Below are positions 6,905 to 15,755 of a stretch of 64,000 nt of DNA, in pieces. The stretch spans positions 62,001-126,000 of the forward strand of contig JAEEQH010000003.1 of assembly GCA_016285245.1 (NCBI GenBank), given 5' to 3'. The position numbers and the translations under genes were made by a program. The notes below the pieces were generated by a model, which saw only the letters and a program-made list of their open reading frames with translations, was not told the origin of the DNA and did no database searches. How positions within the stretch are numbered: position 1 is the stretch's first letter; each line of letters opens with the position of its first letter. This stretch comes from Prevotella sp. Lineage in GTDB: Bacteria; Bacteroidota; Bacteroidia; Bacteroidales; Bacteroidaceae.

Positions 6905-8828
6905 CCGGATACGAAAGCACCTCTCCACGAAGCTCAGCCTCACACTGCTGCTGTTGGCCATACCCATCTTCATCCTGTCGCTGGGCCTGCTGTTCGTACG
7001 CTCGCGCGACAACGTCAGGACCGAGGCGACGGAACATGCCGAGAGTGTGCTGAACACGTCGATGCAACGGTTGCAGCGCTACATGAACGCCGTCGAGACC
7101 GCCACGAACTACAACGACTGGGACGTGACGGAGTACATGGACCCGGACACCATCCTCCAGCTGACCAACCGTGTCGTGCGTCTGAACCCCAGTGTCGACG
7201 GCTGCTCCATCAGTGCCGAGCCGAACGTGTTCCCCAAGTACGGACGCTACTACTCGGCCTACACCATCCGCGAGGGCGACAGCATCATCACCGTCGTCGA
7301 GGAGGAGTACGAGTATTTCCAGAAGATATGGTATAAGACCCCCCACGACCTGGGGGCGCCCTGCTGGGTGGACTTCTACGACGAGGCCGACTCGCTGGAG
7401 GTGACCCTCGACGGCATGATCGCCTCCTACTGCAAGCCGCTCTATACGGCCGATAAGACGATGGTGGCCGTCATCTCCACCGACCTCTCGCTCTACCGCC
7501 TGTCGAAAATCATCACCCAGGAGAAGCCCTACCCACATTCTTATTATATGATGCTTGGCGAGGGCGGACGCTTCCTGATACACCCCGACTCCACACGCCT
7601 CTTCAGTCAGACCGTCTTCGACAATGCCGACCCCCATCAGCAGGCCGACGTCATTGCCCTGGGACACGAGATGACGGCGGGTAACAGCGGCAACATGACG
7701 GCCACCATCGATGGCATACCCTGTCAGGTGTCTTACCAGCATGTGCCAGGAACGCCGTGGAGCCTCGCTATTGTCTGTCCCGATGACGATATCCTGGGCG
7801 ACTACCACCGGCTGGTATATATCATCCTGTCTGTCCTCGCTGTCGGAATGCTCGTTATCCTCGTGTTTTGCTACAGACTGGTCGGTCACGCCATCGGTCC
7901 GTTGAACCAGCTGCTGGACAAGACACAGAGCATCATCGACGGGAACATGGAGGTACACATCCCCCGTAGCCTTCGCGCGGATGCCGTGGGACGTTTGCAG
8001 AACAGCTTCGCCACGATGCTCCAGTCGCTTAACTTCCACATGGGCAGCACCCGTTTTACCGCCGAGCAGACAAAACGCCGCAACGAGGAATTGCTACAGG
8101 CCACTCAACTGGCCGAGGAGGCCGACAAGCGGAAGACGGCTTTCATTCAGAATGTGTCGCACCAGATACGCACGCCGCTGAACATCGTCATGGGCTTCTC
8201 GCAAGTGATGCGTGAGTATGTTGGCTTCTACGAGATGACAGCCGACACAATCAAGGATGAACTGTCCGACGAGGAACTGAAGGAAATCACTACCACGATG
8301 ACCCATAACGCCCTGCTTCTCAGCCGTATGGTGAAGATGCTCTACGATATCTCGAAGACAGGCGAGGTCAACGAGTTCAGCAACTATTCCAGGGAGACGG
8401 TCTCCTGCAATCAGGTTATGCGTGAGGCTCTCGGTTATGTGAGACTGCATTATCCGCAGGTGTTCTTCGACTTCCGGACAGAGGTCCCCGACGACTTCTG
8501 CATCCAGACCTGCCGCCACTATCTGATGGTTAGTCTGCGCGAGTTGCTCTACAACGCGGCGAAATACTCCAGCGGTCAATTGGTCATCGCCCGTGTGCAA
8601 CTGACCAAAACCACCGTTTCCTTCATTGTCGAGGATACGGGTAAGGGTATCGCCGAGGCAGACCGTGACCTGATGTTCGAGCCGTTCACGAAGATCGACG
8701 ACCTCTCAGAAGGCCTCGGACTGGGACTGCCGCTGTCCAAGCGTCATATGCAGTACCTCGGCGGCGACCTGACGCTCGATGCCAGCTATCACGACGGCTG
8801 TCGCTTCATCGCCGTGATCCCGCGATAG
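6894..8828 (+). CDS. Cache-domain sensor histidine kinase
   Basis: A complete histidine kinase of 644 residues: TM (about 13-33), periplasmic Cache-type sensor domain, TM (about 308-330), HAMP, coiled coil, H-box NVSHQIRTP with His423, N-box LYNAAKYSSG, and G-boxes VEDTGKGI and GLGLGLPLSK. Start ATG at 6894 has AAGGAGG seven bases upstream (6881-6887), a rare strong Shine-Dalgarno here, and overlaps the end of the previous gene by 11 bases, implying coupled translation. No response regulator is adjacent. Sensor halves of both proteins are alike in layout (IPxGxxSG-free Cache core, HPDS motif in both), so the pair probably arose by duplication; ligand unknown. Confidence 0.92.
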   Translation: MMIDRIRKHLSTKLSLTLLLLAIPIFILSLGLLFVRSRDNVRTEATEHAESVLNTSMQRLQRYMNAVETATNYNDWDVTEYMDPDTILQLTNRVVRLNPSVDGCSISAEPNVFPKYGRYYSAYTIREGDSIITVVEEEYEYFQKIWYKTPHDLGAPCWVDFYDEADSLEVTLDGMIASYCKPLYTADKTMVAVISTDLSLYRLSKIITQEKPYPHSYYMMLGEGGRFLIHPDSTRLFSQTVFDNADPHQQADVIALGHEMTAGNSGNMTATIDGIPCQVSYQHVPGTPWSLAIVCPDDDILGDYHRLVYIILSVLAVGMLVILVFCYRLVGHAIGPLNQLLDKTQSIIDGNMEVHIPRSLRADAVGRLQNSFATMLQSLNFHMGSTRFTAEQTKRRNEELLQATQLAEEADKRKTAFIQNVSHQIRTPLNIVMGFSQVMREYVGFYEMTADTIKDELSDEELKEITTTMTHNALLLSRMVKMLYDISKTGEVNEFSNYSRETVSCNQVMREALGYVRLHYPQVFFDFRTEVPDDFCIQTCRHYLMVSLRELLYNAAKYSSGQLVIARVQLTKTTVSFIVEDTGKGIAEADRDLMFEPFTKIDDLSEGLGLGLPLSKRHMQYLGGDLTLDASYHDGCRFIAVIPR

Positions 8829-8839
8829 TCCAACCTGAA

Positions 8840-11353
8840 TTATTTCTCATTCCCCTCGTATTTCTCACGGATCTTCTTGACCCTCAGTAACAGGTTCTTG
8901 TAGTGCTGGCCATTGGTGCCGTCGGTGTGCTGGTCCTTCAGGTAGTTCTCCACCTTGTCCAGGTGCTGCTCAATGTACAGGATGGCATCCGAACGCAGCA
9001 TCCCCGTATTCACAGCACTCCCATTAGTCCCATAGGCCCCATTAGCCCCATTATTCCCATTCATCGCCACGCCCAGGAAGTCCACGTAGACACGCTGCTG
9101 GTAGCGACGCAGGCTGTTCTGCTGCTCACTGCCACCCAGCGGCTTCCATACCATGGCGAACACATCGTCCAGGTATTCCTCCACGGGGTAGGCCTTGTCG
9201 GACAGCAGACGGGCATTGCTGACGTTCGTGATGGCGCCGGGAGCCAGCAGCAGGGCGATGAGCGTCTGCTGACGGTTGCGGATCTCCTCCATATAGTCCG
9301 TGCCCACCTTGCTGACCACACTCTCCGGATAGAGCCACAGCGGGGCCTCCATCACGTTGCGGTCGAGCCACTGCAGGGCCTCTTTCTGTAGCTCGCGCGG
9401 CACGATGTCGTTGGGCTTCTCGCCAGGGGCGTTGTTCACATATTTGCTGAAGAGCCACTTCTGCACGTGGTTCGTGTAGCGCTGGTACTGTGAGCGCACG
9501 GAACTGTAGATCTCACGCAGGTCGTCGTACTGCCCGTCGGGCTGTGCCGTCCATTTCTCGATGTTCTCCATCACACGCTTCAGGTTCTTCAGACCGTATT
9601 CGTTGGCTTTCATCTGGTTGTCGCCCAGGTCCTCGGTCTGCGAACGCGGGTCCTGACCGTGGCCCTCGTCGCCACACCACCACAGCCGGCGGTTGCCCGT
9701 CAGCTTCTTCGTCGTCTCGGCACGCAGGACTTTCTTCTCCTTGGTGGGGTCCTTGAACTCCGGACGGTACTGGTAGCCCCACTTGATGGCCCACTTGTCG
9801 TAGTCGTTAATGCGGGGGAACAGTCCCTTCTCCGAGATGCCGTCCTCGGGCTGTGCCACGTAGTTGAAGCGGGCATAGTCCATGATACTGCTGGTGTGGC
9901 CGTACTTCTCCACCCAGGCCTTGTCGCGCAGCTTCTCCACCGGCGTGGCCTGCGAGGCAATCATGTTATGGCGCAGACCCAGCGAGTGGCCTATCTCGTG
10001 GCTTGACACGAAACGTATCAGCTGTCCCATCAGCTCGTCGGGGAACTCCATCTTCCGCGCACGCTTGTCCGTCGGACCGCACTGCACCATGTACCACTTC
10101 TTCACCAGGTTCATCACGTTATGGTACCAGCAGACGTGCGCCTCGATGATCTCACCGCTGCGCGGGTCGACGATGCGGGGCCCGTAGGCGTTCTCCGTCT
10201 CCGACGGCAGGTAGCGGATCATCGAGAACCGCGCGTCGTCGACGGACATCGTCGTGTCGTTCTCGGGCCACTCCTTGCCGACGATGGCGTTCTTGAAGCC
10301 CGCAGCCTCGAAGGCGGTATTCCAGTCGTTGATGCCGGCAATGAGGTACTTCACCCACTTCTTCGGCGTTGCGGGGTCTATGTAGTAGACAATCTGCTTC
10401 TTCGGCTCCACCAGACGGCCGGCCTTGTAGGCCTCTGGGTCCTTCGGTTCCAAGCGGTAGCGCATGACGATGTTCTCGTGCTTCGTCGTCTGCTGGGCAT
10501 CGCTGAACTCCGTCATCATGTTGCTGAAGTAGCCCACACGCTCGTCTTCATAGCGCGGCTGCATAGGCTGTTCCGGCAACAGCACGATGCTCGTGTTCAG
10601 CGACAGCGTCGCCGAACCAGTCTTAGCCGCCGGCGCACGTCCGGAGGTGATGCCGTAGGTGCGCAGCGACTGTATCTCGATGTTGATGGGGTAGGTCTTG
10701 ATGCTGTCGATGAACGTGCGGTCGCTCATCACACCGCCGATGCCCAGCGTCGTACGGTCCGATGCCGAGAAGCTCGTCACCTTGTTATCGCCCATGATCC
10801 ATTTCGTCACGTTGATCAGCTGTGCCTGGGTGTCGGGGTTACGGCCAATGACGTCGAACTTATAAATAATCGGGTCCACCGTCGACTGCTTCAGCGAGAT
10901 GGCGATGCGGTCCTCCGCCTTCGCATAGCTCGACTGCACGTATTCGCGCAGGAACAGCGTCTTCTCGTTGTACTGCTCGAGGTAGATGGCGGAGCGGTTC
11001 ACCTCCTCGCCGCTGAACATCCTGAAGTCCTGCGGCACACTCGTGAAGCGCGTCACGGCCAGCAGCATACGCCCCAGCAGCTCGTCGGGCACCTCGAGGT
11101 ACCAGTCGTCCTTGATGTGGCGCACGGTGAACAGGCCCTCACGGACGCTGCCGCCCTCTTTCACCACTTTGTGGTAGGGGGTGGTGTGGTCTTCGACGGT
11201 GCTGTCGGCACAGCACGATGGTTTGACCTTGGCGGGTACGGTGTCCACACACAAGGTGTCATGCGGACACTTCGTACTGTCCGTATGAAGGGTTGCTGCC
11301 ATACCCTGTCCGCAGACGAACAGCAGGAGGATTGTGAGTAGAAATTCTTTCAT
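8840..11353 (-). CDS. Secreted zinc-dependent metalloprotease (DUF5117/DUF5118/DUF4953 type)
   Basis: Large exported metallopeptidase of a Bacteroidetes family. Start at 11353 gives MKEFLLTILLLFVCGQGMAA, a clear signal peptide; the longer frame to 11410 adds no homology. The zinc site HEIGHSLGLRH (HExxHxxGxxH) lies near residue 450, preceded by the SSHE and followed by the SIMDYARFNYVAQPEDG segment typical of the family. About 837 residues, usual for the family. Residues about 764-784 (NGNNGANGAYGTNG) are encoded by a 9-base satellite (CCCATTAGT type) inserted in frame near the C-terminus. The gene converges with the histidine kinase, 11 bases apart, with no visible terminator. Substrate unknown. 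Confidence 0.9.
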   Translation of the reverse strand: MKEFLLTILLLFVCGQGMAATLHTDSTKCPHDTLCVDTVPAKVKPSCCADSTVEDHTTPYHKVVKEGGSVREGLFTVRHIKDDWYLEVPDELLGRMLLAVTRFTSVPQDFRMFSGEEVNRSAIYLEQYNEKTLFLREYVQSSYAKAEDRIAISLKQSTVDPIIYKFDVIGRNPDTQAQLINVTKWIMGDNKVTSFSASDRTTLGIGGVMSDRTFIDSIKTYPINIEIQSLRTYGITSGRAPAAKTGSATLSLNTSIVLLPEQPMQPRYEDERVGYFSNMMTEFSDAQQTTKHENIVMRYRLEPKDPEAYKAGRLVEPKKQIVYYIDPATPKKWVKYLIAGINDWNTAFEAAGFKNAIVGKEWPENDTTMSVDDARFSMIRYLPSETENAYGPRIVDPRSGEIIEAHVCWYHNVMNLVKKWYMVQCGPTDKRARKMEFPDELMGQLIRFVSSHEIGHSLGLRHNMIASQATPVEKLRDKAWVEKYGHTSSIMDYARFNYVAQPEDGISEKGLFPRINDYDKWAIKWGYQYRPEFKDPTKEKKVLRAETTKKLTGNRRLWWCGDEGHGQDPRSQTEDLGDNQMKANEYGLKNLKRVMENIEKWTAQPDGQYDDLREIYSSVRSQYQRYTNHVQKWLFSKYVNNAPGEKPNDIVPRELQKEALQWLDRNVMEAPLWLYPESVVSKVGTDYMEEIRNRQQTLIALLLAPGAITNVSNARLLSDKAYPVEEYLDDVFAMVWKPLGGSEQQNSLRRYQQRVYVDFLGVAMNGNNGANGAYGTNGSAVNTGMLRSDAILYIEQHLDKVENYLKDQHTDGTNGQHYKNLLLRVKKIREKYEGNEK
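9003..9065 (-). repeat. CCCATTAGT-type 9-base satellite inside metalloprotease gene
   Basis: ACTCCCATTAGTCCCATAGG followed by more 9-base units, kept in frame and coding for Asn-Gly-rich residues. The same satellite sits in four spacers between 50.1 and 59.7 kb. Confidence 0.8.
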
Positions 11354-11461
11354 TTGATGCAGTTCTTTCTGTTTTTGGCGACAAAAATACAAAAAAAAAT
11401 CATAAAACACAAAACTCTTGCACGTTTTTCCTCTATTTTTTTACGCAGAGACTGCAATCTG

Positions 11462-11675
11462 TTCTCACGCAGAGTCGCAGAGTACGCAGAGTGTTGCGCA
11501 GAGTGGCTTTTTTCTCACCCAGAGACACGAAGTGTCACAGAGGAGATATCATCTTGCAAGCCACTCATGGAGTACGCTGAGTAATGAGGCTGAGGATACT
11601 CCATAAACTCCATGCTGCCGCAAATATTTCACTCTGCGTATCACTCTGCGTACTCTGCGCCTCTGCGTGAGGATA
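11462..11675. repeat. CGCAGAG inverted-repeat element, copy E1 (gene-less)
   Basis: Left arm TTCTCACGCAGAGTCGCAGA... from 11462, centre ACTCCATGCTGCCGCAA near 11608, right arm ending CTCTGCGTGAGGATA at 11675. The arms are imperfect inverted repeats of about 45 bases. It lies between the metalloprotease start and the DUF349 terminator. A second CACAGAG segment is present between left arm and centre, as in copy E2. Confidence 0.8.
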
Positions 11676-11698
11676 CAAAACCGTCTCTGCGCGGGACG

Positions 11699-11729
11699 AA
11701 AAAATCCCCGCAACCTTTCGGCTGCGGGG
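11699..11729 (-). terminator. Rho-independent terminator of the DUF349 gene
   Basis: Stem CCCCGCA (11706-11712) / TGCGGGG (11723-11729), loop 11713-11722; on the minus strand it is followed by six T (11699-11704). It lies 49 bases past the DUF349 stop. Confidence 0.9.
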
Positions 11730-11777
11730 ATAAATATCATTATTCAAATTCGTTTCAAGATAAACGTTCAATGCCGC

Positions 11778-13763
11778 TTACTTCTCCCGGTTCTCGGCGT
11801 CGATGGCCTTGATCTTCTCCTTCACCAGCTGCATGTCGTCCTTCAGCTTCTGCACCTTGCGGTTCATCTCGTCGATCAGCGACGAGCCCTTCTTCGACGA
11901 CACACTCAGGAAGCCGAGGTTGTTCTCGTAGGTCTGCGCCTCCTGCTTGATGGCCTCGTACTGGCGCATCAGACGGGCACGCTCGTTGTCCAGGGCGCTC
12001 TCGCCACGCTCGGCCACCTGCTTCAGGTTGTCCTTGAACTTCGACAGACGCTTCTTCGCCACGCTGACGTTCAGCTCCTTGTACAGCTTGTCGAGCACGG
12101 CGTGGTACTCCTCGTAGAGCTTGTCCTTCTCGCGGAACGGCACGTGACCGATGCTCTGGTACTCCTCCACAAGCTTCTGTACCTGCTGCTGGATGTCGTC
12201 ACCGGCCTCCTCGGCGGCAGCCTTCAGACGGCTGATGACGTCGCGCTTCTTCTCCAGGTTCGCCTGCTCCTCGCCGCGGGTGCCGGAGGTGGCGGCGTTG
12301 CGGGCCTCGAAGAACTTGTTGCAGGCGGCGAGGAACTCCTCCCACAGCTGGTCGCCAAGCTTCTTCGGCACCATACCGATCTGCTTCCACTCCTTCTGCA
12401 GGTTGATGAGCTTGTCGCTCGTCGACTTCCACTCCGTGGAGTCCTGCAGGGCCTTCGCCTTCTCGATGAGGGCGCGCTTCTTGTCGGCATTCTCCTTGAA
12501 GGTCTCCTTCAGACTCTTGAAGAACTCTGCCTTCTGGGCGAAGAACGTGTCGCAGGCGGAACGGAAACGCTCGAAGATCTTCACATTCATCTTCTGCGGG
12601 GCGAAGCCGATGGTCTTCCACTCGGCCTGCAGGGCGATGATCTCCTTCGTCAGACGCTCCCAGTCGCCGCTGTTCTTCTTCTCGCCGCTGTTGATGGCCT
12701 CGGCCTTCTCACACAGCACCGTCTTCTTCTCCAGGTTCTCCTCCTCACGGGCACGGATGGCCTCGAAGTGCTGCTGGTGACGCTTGTTGATGACCGTCGA
12801 AGCGGCCTTGAAACGCTCCCAGATGCCCTCACGCAGCTCCTTGCTCACAGGACCGGTCTCGCGGTACTCGCCGTGCAGCTTCTGCAGCTGGTGGAACGCG
12901 CTGATGACGTCGGGCTCCTCGGCCAGCTTCTCGGCGGCCTCGCAGAGCTTAGTCTTAATCTCGAGGTTCTTCTTGAAGTCATACTCACGGGCCTCGCTGT
13001 TCAGCTTCAGCAGGTCGTAGAACTGCTCCACGTACAGCTGGTAGTTACGCCACAGCTCGTTGGCCTTCTCGGCGGGAACGGACTTGATGTCGCGCCACTC
13101 CTGCTGCAGGGCCTTGAACTCCTGGTAGGTCTTGTTTGCCTCCTCGGGCGACGTCACCATCGCCTTGATCTTATCGATAATCTCAAGCTTCTTCTTCAGG
13201 TTAGCCTCTTTCTCCTCCTCCTGCTCGCGGAACAGCTGGGCACGACGCTCCTTGATGAGACCCATCTCAGCCTTGAAGACGTTCTCCGTCTCGTCGGGCG
13301 TAATCTGGTACGTCTCCGGGTCGCCACCGTTGTCGATGTACGCCTTCAGCTGGGCCTCGCGCTCGGCGATGTGAAGTTTGTAGAACGCGGTCTTCAGGTA
13401 GTCCACCTCGTCCTTCTGCGGCGCCTCGTCACCGTGGGCCAGCTCCTTCACACGCTCCAGCACCTCAGCCTTCGTCTGATAGACCTTCCGCTCCACGGCC
13501 TCCACGGCCTCTTCAGCTTCCACGGCCTCTTCAGCCTCTGCGGCCTCTTCAGCCTCTTCGGCTTTCGGCGCCTCTTCGGCTACCGCTGCTTCTACGGCTT
13601 CTGCGTCTTCCGTTTCGCTATGCTGCAACCGTGTTGCAGCCTCCGCCTCAACGGCCTCCGCCTCAACGGCCTCCGGCGCTTTCTGGGTTTCCACTTCAGG
13701 TGTTTCTACTACCTGTTTCACTTCCTTGTTCTCCTCTTGGAGGAGATTGTCTTGAGAGTCCAT
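11778..13763 (-). CDS. DUF349 domain protein, coiled-coil rich
   Basis: A 661-residue hydrophilic protein. Residues 1-95 are a low-complexity Glu/Ala stretch (VEAEAVEAEAA, EEAEEAAEAEEAVEAEEAVE), then several DUF349 repeats of about 70 residues, each with a W near a conserved WK/EW motif (QEWRDIKSVP, AEWKTIGFAP, KEWKQIGMVP, EYQSIGHVP). No signal peptide or TM, so cytoplasmic. DUF349 proteins are widespread in Bacteroidetes; the function is not established. It has its own promoter and terminator, and the strand opposite carries a long but spurious open frame. Confidence 0.9.
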   Translation of the reverse strand: MDSQDNLLQEENKEVKQVVETPEVETQKAPEAVEAEAVEAEAATRLQHSETEDAEAVEAAVAEEAPKAEEAEEAAEAEEAVEAEEAVEAVERKVYQTKAEVLERVKELAHGDEAPQKDEVDYLKTAFYKLHIAEREAQLKAYIDNGGDPETYQITPDETENVFKAEMGLIKERRAQLFREQEEEKEANLKKKLEIIDKIKAMVTSPEEANKTYQEFKALQQEWRDIKSVPAEKANELWRNYQLYVEQFYDLLKLNSEAREYDFKKNLEIKTKLCEAAEKLAEEPDVISAFHQLQKLHGEYRETGPVSKELREGIWERFKAASTVINKRHQQHFEAIRAREEENLEKKTVLCEKAEAINSGEKKNSGDWERLTKEIIALQAEWKTIGFAPQKMNVKIFERFRSACDTFFAQKAEFFKSLKETFKENADKKRALIEKAKALQDSTEWKSTSDKLINLQKEWKQIGMVPKKLGDQLWEEFLAACNKFFEARNAATSGTRGEEQANLEKKRDVISRLKAAAEEAGDDIQQQVQKLVEEYQSIGHVPFREKDKLYEEYHAVLDKLYKELNVSVAKKRLSKFKDNLKQVAERGESALDNERARLMRQYEAIKQEAQTYENNLGFLSVSSKKGSSLIDEMNRKVQKLKDDMQLVKEKIKAIDAENREK

Positions 13764-13813
13764 AATCTAACTTTTTTAGTTACTGTATGGTTGAGCATAC
13801 ACAATATTGCGGT

Positions 13814-13845
13814 CAAAATTACACAATTTAGTCGAACTGACCAAA
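13814..13845 (-). promoter_or_regulatory. Promoter of the DUF349 gene
   Basis: On the minus strand -33 TTTG (13842-13845), 20-base spacer, -7 TAATTTTG (13814-13821). Transcript start would be about 45 bases before the ATG. Confidence 0.7.
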
Positions 13846-13881
13846 TCATTAACGTTTTTTCACCTAATTTCTTCTCGCCCC

Positions 13882-14808
13882 TTACACCAGACGCTTGAAC
13901 TTGAAGATCCACCAGCAGCCGATGGAGACAAGCACGGAGAGGACGAGTGCAAAGGGGAAGCCCCAGAACTTCTCCTCCATGCCGTTGACGAGGTTCATGC
14001 CGAACAGCGAGGCAATCAGCGTGGGGAACATCATGATGATCGTCACCGACGTCAGCGTACGGATGACGGTGTTCATGTTGTTGTTGATGATACTCTGGTA
14101 CGTGTCCATCGTCGACTCAAGGATGTTCGAGTAGATGCTCGTCGTCTCCCGCGCCTGCGTCATCTCGATGTTCACGTCCTCGATGAGGTCGGCGTCCAGC
14201 TCGTCAATCTGCAGCTTGAACTTCAGCTTCGACAGCAGCGTCTCGTTGCCGCGGATACTCGTCTGGAAGTACGTCAGCGAGTCCTGCAGACGCGACAGCC
14301 CGATGAGGCTCTCGTTGTTCACCTCCTTGTCGAGGTTACGCTTCGCACGGTCTATGAGCATCGAGATCTGCTTCAGGCGCTTCAGGTACCACACCGCCGA
14401 TGAGAGGAACAGACGGAAAATCATGTCCACATGGTCCGTGAAACCCGTGCCGCGCTTCTGTTGGAACGACACGAAGTCGATCATCATGTTCGTCTCGTAG
14501 TAGCACACGGTGATCGTCACGTCGCGCTTGTGGATGATACCCAGCGGCACCGTCGTGTATGGCGTCCGGCTGCGGATCTCCTTCACGTACGGTATACGGA
14601 GGATGATGAGCATCCAGCCGTCGTCATATTCGTAACGGGCTCTCTCGTCGGTATCGCTGATGTCCGACATGAAGTAGTCGGGGATGTTGAACTTCTCTTC
14701 CAGTTCGCGCTGGTCGTCCTCGGTGGGACAGGTCATCTGAATCCAGCAGTTGGGCTGCCACTCCGTGAGCTGCGTCAGGCCGCCTTGGGTGTTCCAATAG
14801 GTCTTCAT
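13882..14808 (-). CDS. corA: CorA-family magnesium/divalent cation transporter
   Basis: Homopentameric Mg2+ channel of the inner membrane. The 308-residue protein has the long cytoplasmic alpha/beta domain, a long stalk helix, and two C-terminal TM segments with the signature GMN (in SLFGMNLVNGMEEKFWG) at the end of TM1 and a basic KFKRLV tail. Length is normal. It is expressed from a promoter at 15049-15080, giving a leader of about 235 bases, and is followed by the separately promoted DUF349 gene. The pore motif distinguishes it from the related ZntB transporters only weakly, so other divalent cations are possible. Confidence 0.92.
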   Translation of the reverse strand: MKTYWNTQGGLTQLTEWQPNCWIQMTCPTEDDQRELEEKFNIPDYFMSDISDTDERARYEYDDGWMLIILRIPYVKEIRSRTPYTTVPLGIIHKRDVTITVCYYETNMMIDFVSFQQKRGTGFTDHVDMIFRLFLSSAVWYLKRLKQISMLIDRAKRNLDKEVNNESLIGLSRLQDSLTYFQTSIRGNETLLSKLKFKLQIDELDADLIEDVNIEMTQARETTSIYSNILESTMDTYQSIINNNMNTVIRTLTSVTIIMMFPTLIASLFGMNLVNGMEEKFWGFPFALVLSVLVSIGCWWIFKFKRLV

Positions 14809-15048
14809 TGTGCTAATCCTTTATCCATGTTTCTACATTTCTCTTGCTCCATGCCCCTTGCTCCATGCCCCTTACGAGACTGAGCAAGCAGAGCTTGCGC
14901 AAGTTGAGTAATAAATTCTGCGGCAAGGGGATTAGCAGCCTTGCTCGCTATCCCCCGCCTTCACTCCTTACAAGTTTCCGCCGGGTAGTCGTCCATAATG
15001 TTTCGTTTTTTAGGGTTATTACTAGTCGCGAATCCTGCGATTCGCCTG
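14809..15048 (-). promoter_or_regulatory. Long structured 5' leader of corA
   Basis: About 235 bases between the corA promoter and its ATG. It begins with a perfect hairpin GCGAATC/GATTCGC (15028-15034/15039-15045) at the predicted transcript start, then the short frame at 14961-14996, a GCAAGC/GCTTGC hairpin near 14885-14900, and two direct copies of CTTGCTCCATGCCCC (14842-14870). No known riboswitch was recognised. Confidence 0.4.
14961..14996 (-). CDS. Candidate leader peptide in the corA leader (MDDYPAETCKE)
   Basis: An 11-codon frame inside the predicted corA leader, 152 bases upstream of corA. Its start carries acidic residues next to a proline (DDYPAE). In enterobacteria, acidic/proline-rich starts of the mgtA leader peptide destabilise ribosomes at low Mg2+; a similar role here is only a guess. 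No good ribosome site precedes it, and such a short frame can occur by chance. Confidence 0.2.
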   Translation of the reverse strand: MDDYPAETCKE

Positions 15049-15080
15049 CAAAGGTACGAATAAGCGCGTAAAACACCAAA
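15049..15080 (-). promoter_or_regulatory. corA promoter
   Basis: On the minus strand -33 TTTG (15077-15080), 20-base spacer, -7 TACCTTTG (15049-15056): a full match to the Bacteroidetes consensus. Confidence 0.75.
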
Positions 15081-15162
15081 TCTTTTCCCATTTTTTTGTG
15101 TTAGATTTCTGAAGATTTTTGTTTGACGGGAATGCATATTTATCCGTATATTTATGTGTAAT

Positions 15163-15260
15163 AAGGTGACCTTTAGCGCTGAAAAGGTCACCTTTAGAAT
15201 CGTAAAGACCACCTTTTTGCCGCTAAAGGTCACCTTTTTACGGCTAAAGGTCACCTTTTC
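15163..15260. repeat. 21-bp phased array of AAAGGTCACCTTT
   Basis: Five copies of AAAGGTCACCTTT or close variants. The first (15163-15174) is inverted; the next four (about 15182, 15203, 15224, 15245) are direct and exactly 21 bp apart, two helical turns. It lies about 85 bases upstream of the corA promoter. Confidence 0.85.
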
Positions 15261-15551
15261 GGGAAACAGGGAAACGAACACGAAATTATTCTCCTTTTTA
15301 AGAAACGAATTATCCTAATTAACCTTAATTTTGACCACGAATTATTCTAATTTTAATTGTCTACCGCATAAATATTAATTAGTTAAATTCTTTGCAAGCA
15401 AAGCGGCAAAGCCGAGCGCGTGGATAAAATTCGTTTTAATTATTCAAATTCGTTTCTAGAAAACCATCCCATTCGTTTCACAGAAAAACGTCTCATTCGT
15501 TTCCACGAGCCCCTCGCGTGCGTATGTATATATACTGAAACAAGAAAATAA
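15261..15551. other. AT-rich spacer without a gene
   Basis: No coding frame is credible. It contains scattered ATTCGTTT and GAATTATTCTAA words and one copy (about 15390-15422) of a short hairpin repeat, TTTGCAAGCAAAGCGGC..., also present inside the flippase gene at about 18961-18990. Confidence 0.6.
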
Positions 15552-15631
15552 CCCGCTTATCCCGCTTATCCCACACCTACGGGTATATCATTAAGCATTG
15601 ATTTAGGTGTAAGATAAGCGGGATAAGCGGG
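15552..15631. repeat. Large inverted repeat (28-bp arms)
   Basis: Left arm 15552-15579 (CCCGCTTATCCCGCTTATC then CCACACCTA) pairs with 15604-15631 over 28 bp with two mismatches, loop 24 bases. Each arm itself contains a direct repeat of CCCGCTTAT. A further GC-rich hairpin, TGCGCGC...GCGCGCA, follows at about 15659-15682. Confidence 0.85.
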
Positions 15632-15714
15632 ATAATTTCCGCTTTCCCTAATATAATATGCGTGCGCGCTTGCGCGCGCATACGTTGTAACCCGCTAAAG
15701 GCCCCCAAAGTCAC

Positions 15715-15755
15715 AGGTTAGGTGTAGGATCTCTCATTGATCCCGCACCTAACCT
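15715..15755. repeat. Inverted repeat downstream of pepD
   Basis: AGGTTAGGTGTAGGATC (15715-15731) / GATCCCGCACCTAACCT (15739-15755), 17 bp with two mismatches and a 7-base loop. It shares the TAGGTGTA word with the larger hairpin at 15552-15631. A smaller hairpin GACAGAAAT/ATTTCTGTC lies at 15760-15788. Confidence 0.75.

Noticed and set aside
6729..8039. A 436-codon minus-strand frame opposite the two sensor genes
   Set aside because: It spans the boundary of two well-supported plus-strand genes and is rich in His/Val shadow residues.
11667..13898. A 743-codon open frame on the plus strand opposite the DUF349 gene
   Set aside because: It is a leucine- and valine-rich shadow caused by GAG/GAA-rich coding on the minus strand; no start signal, domain or family resemblance.
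15163..15260. Possible CRISPR array
   Set aside because: Units are 13 bases with about 8-base intervals and one copy inverted; no unique spacers of CRISPR size and no cas genes.
14961..15281. A 106-codon minus-strand frame upstream of corA
   Set aside because: It runs through the promoter and the 21-bp array; only its last 11 codons lie within the predicted transcript.
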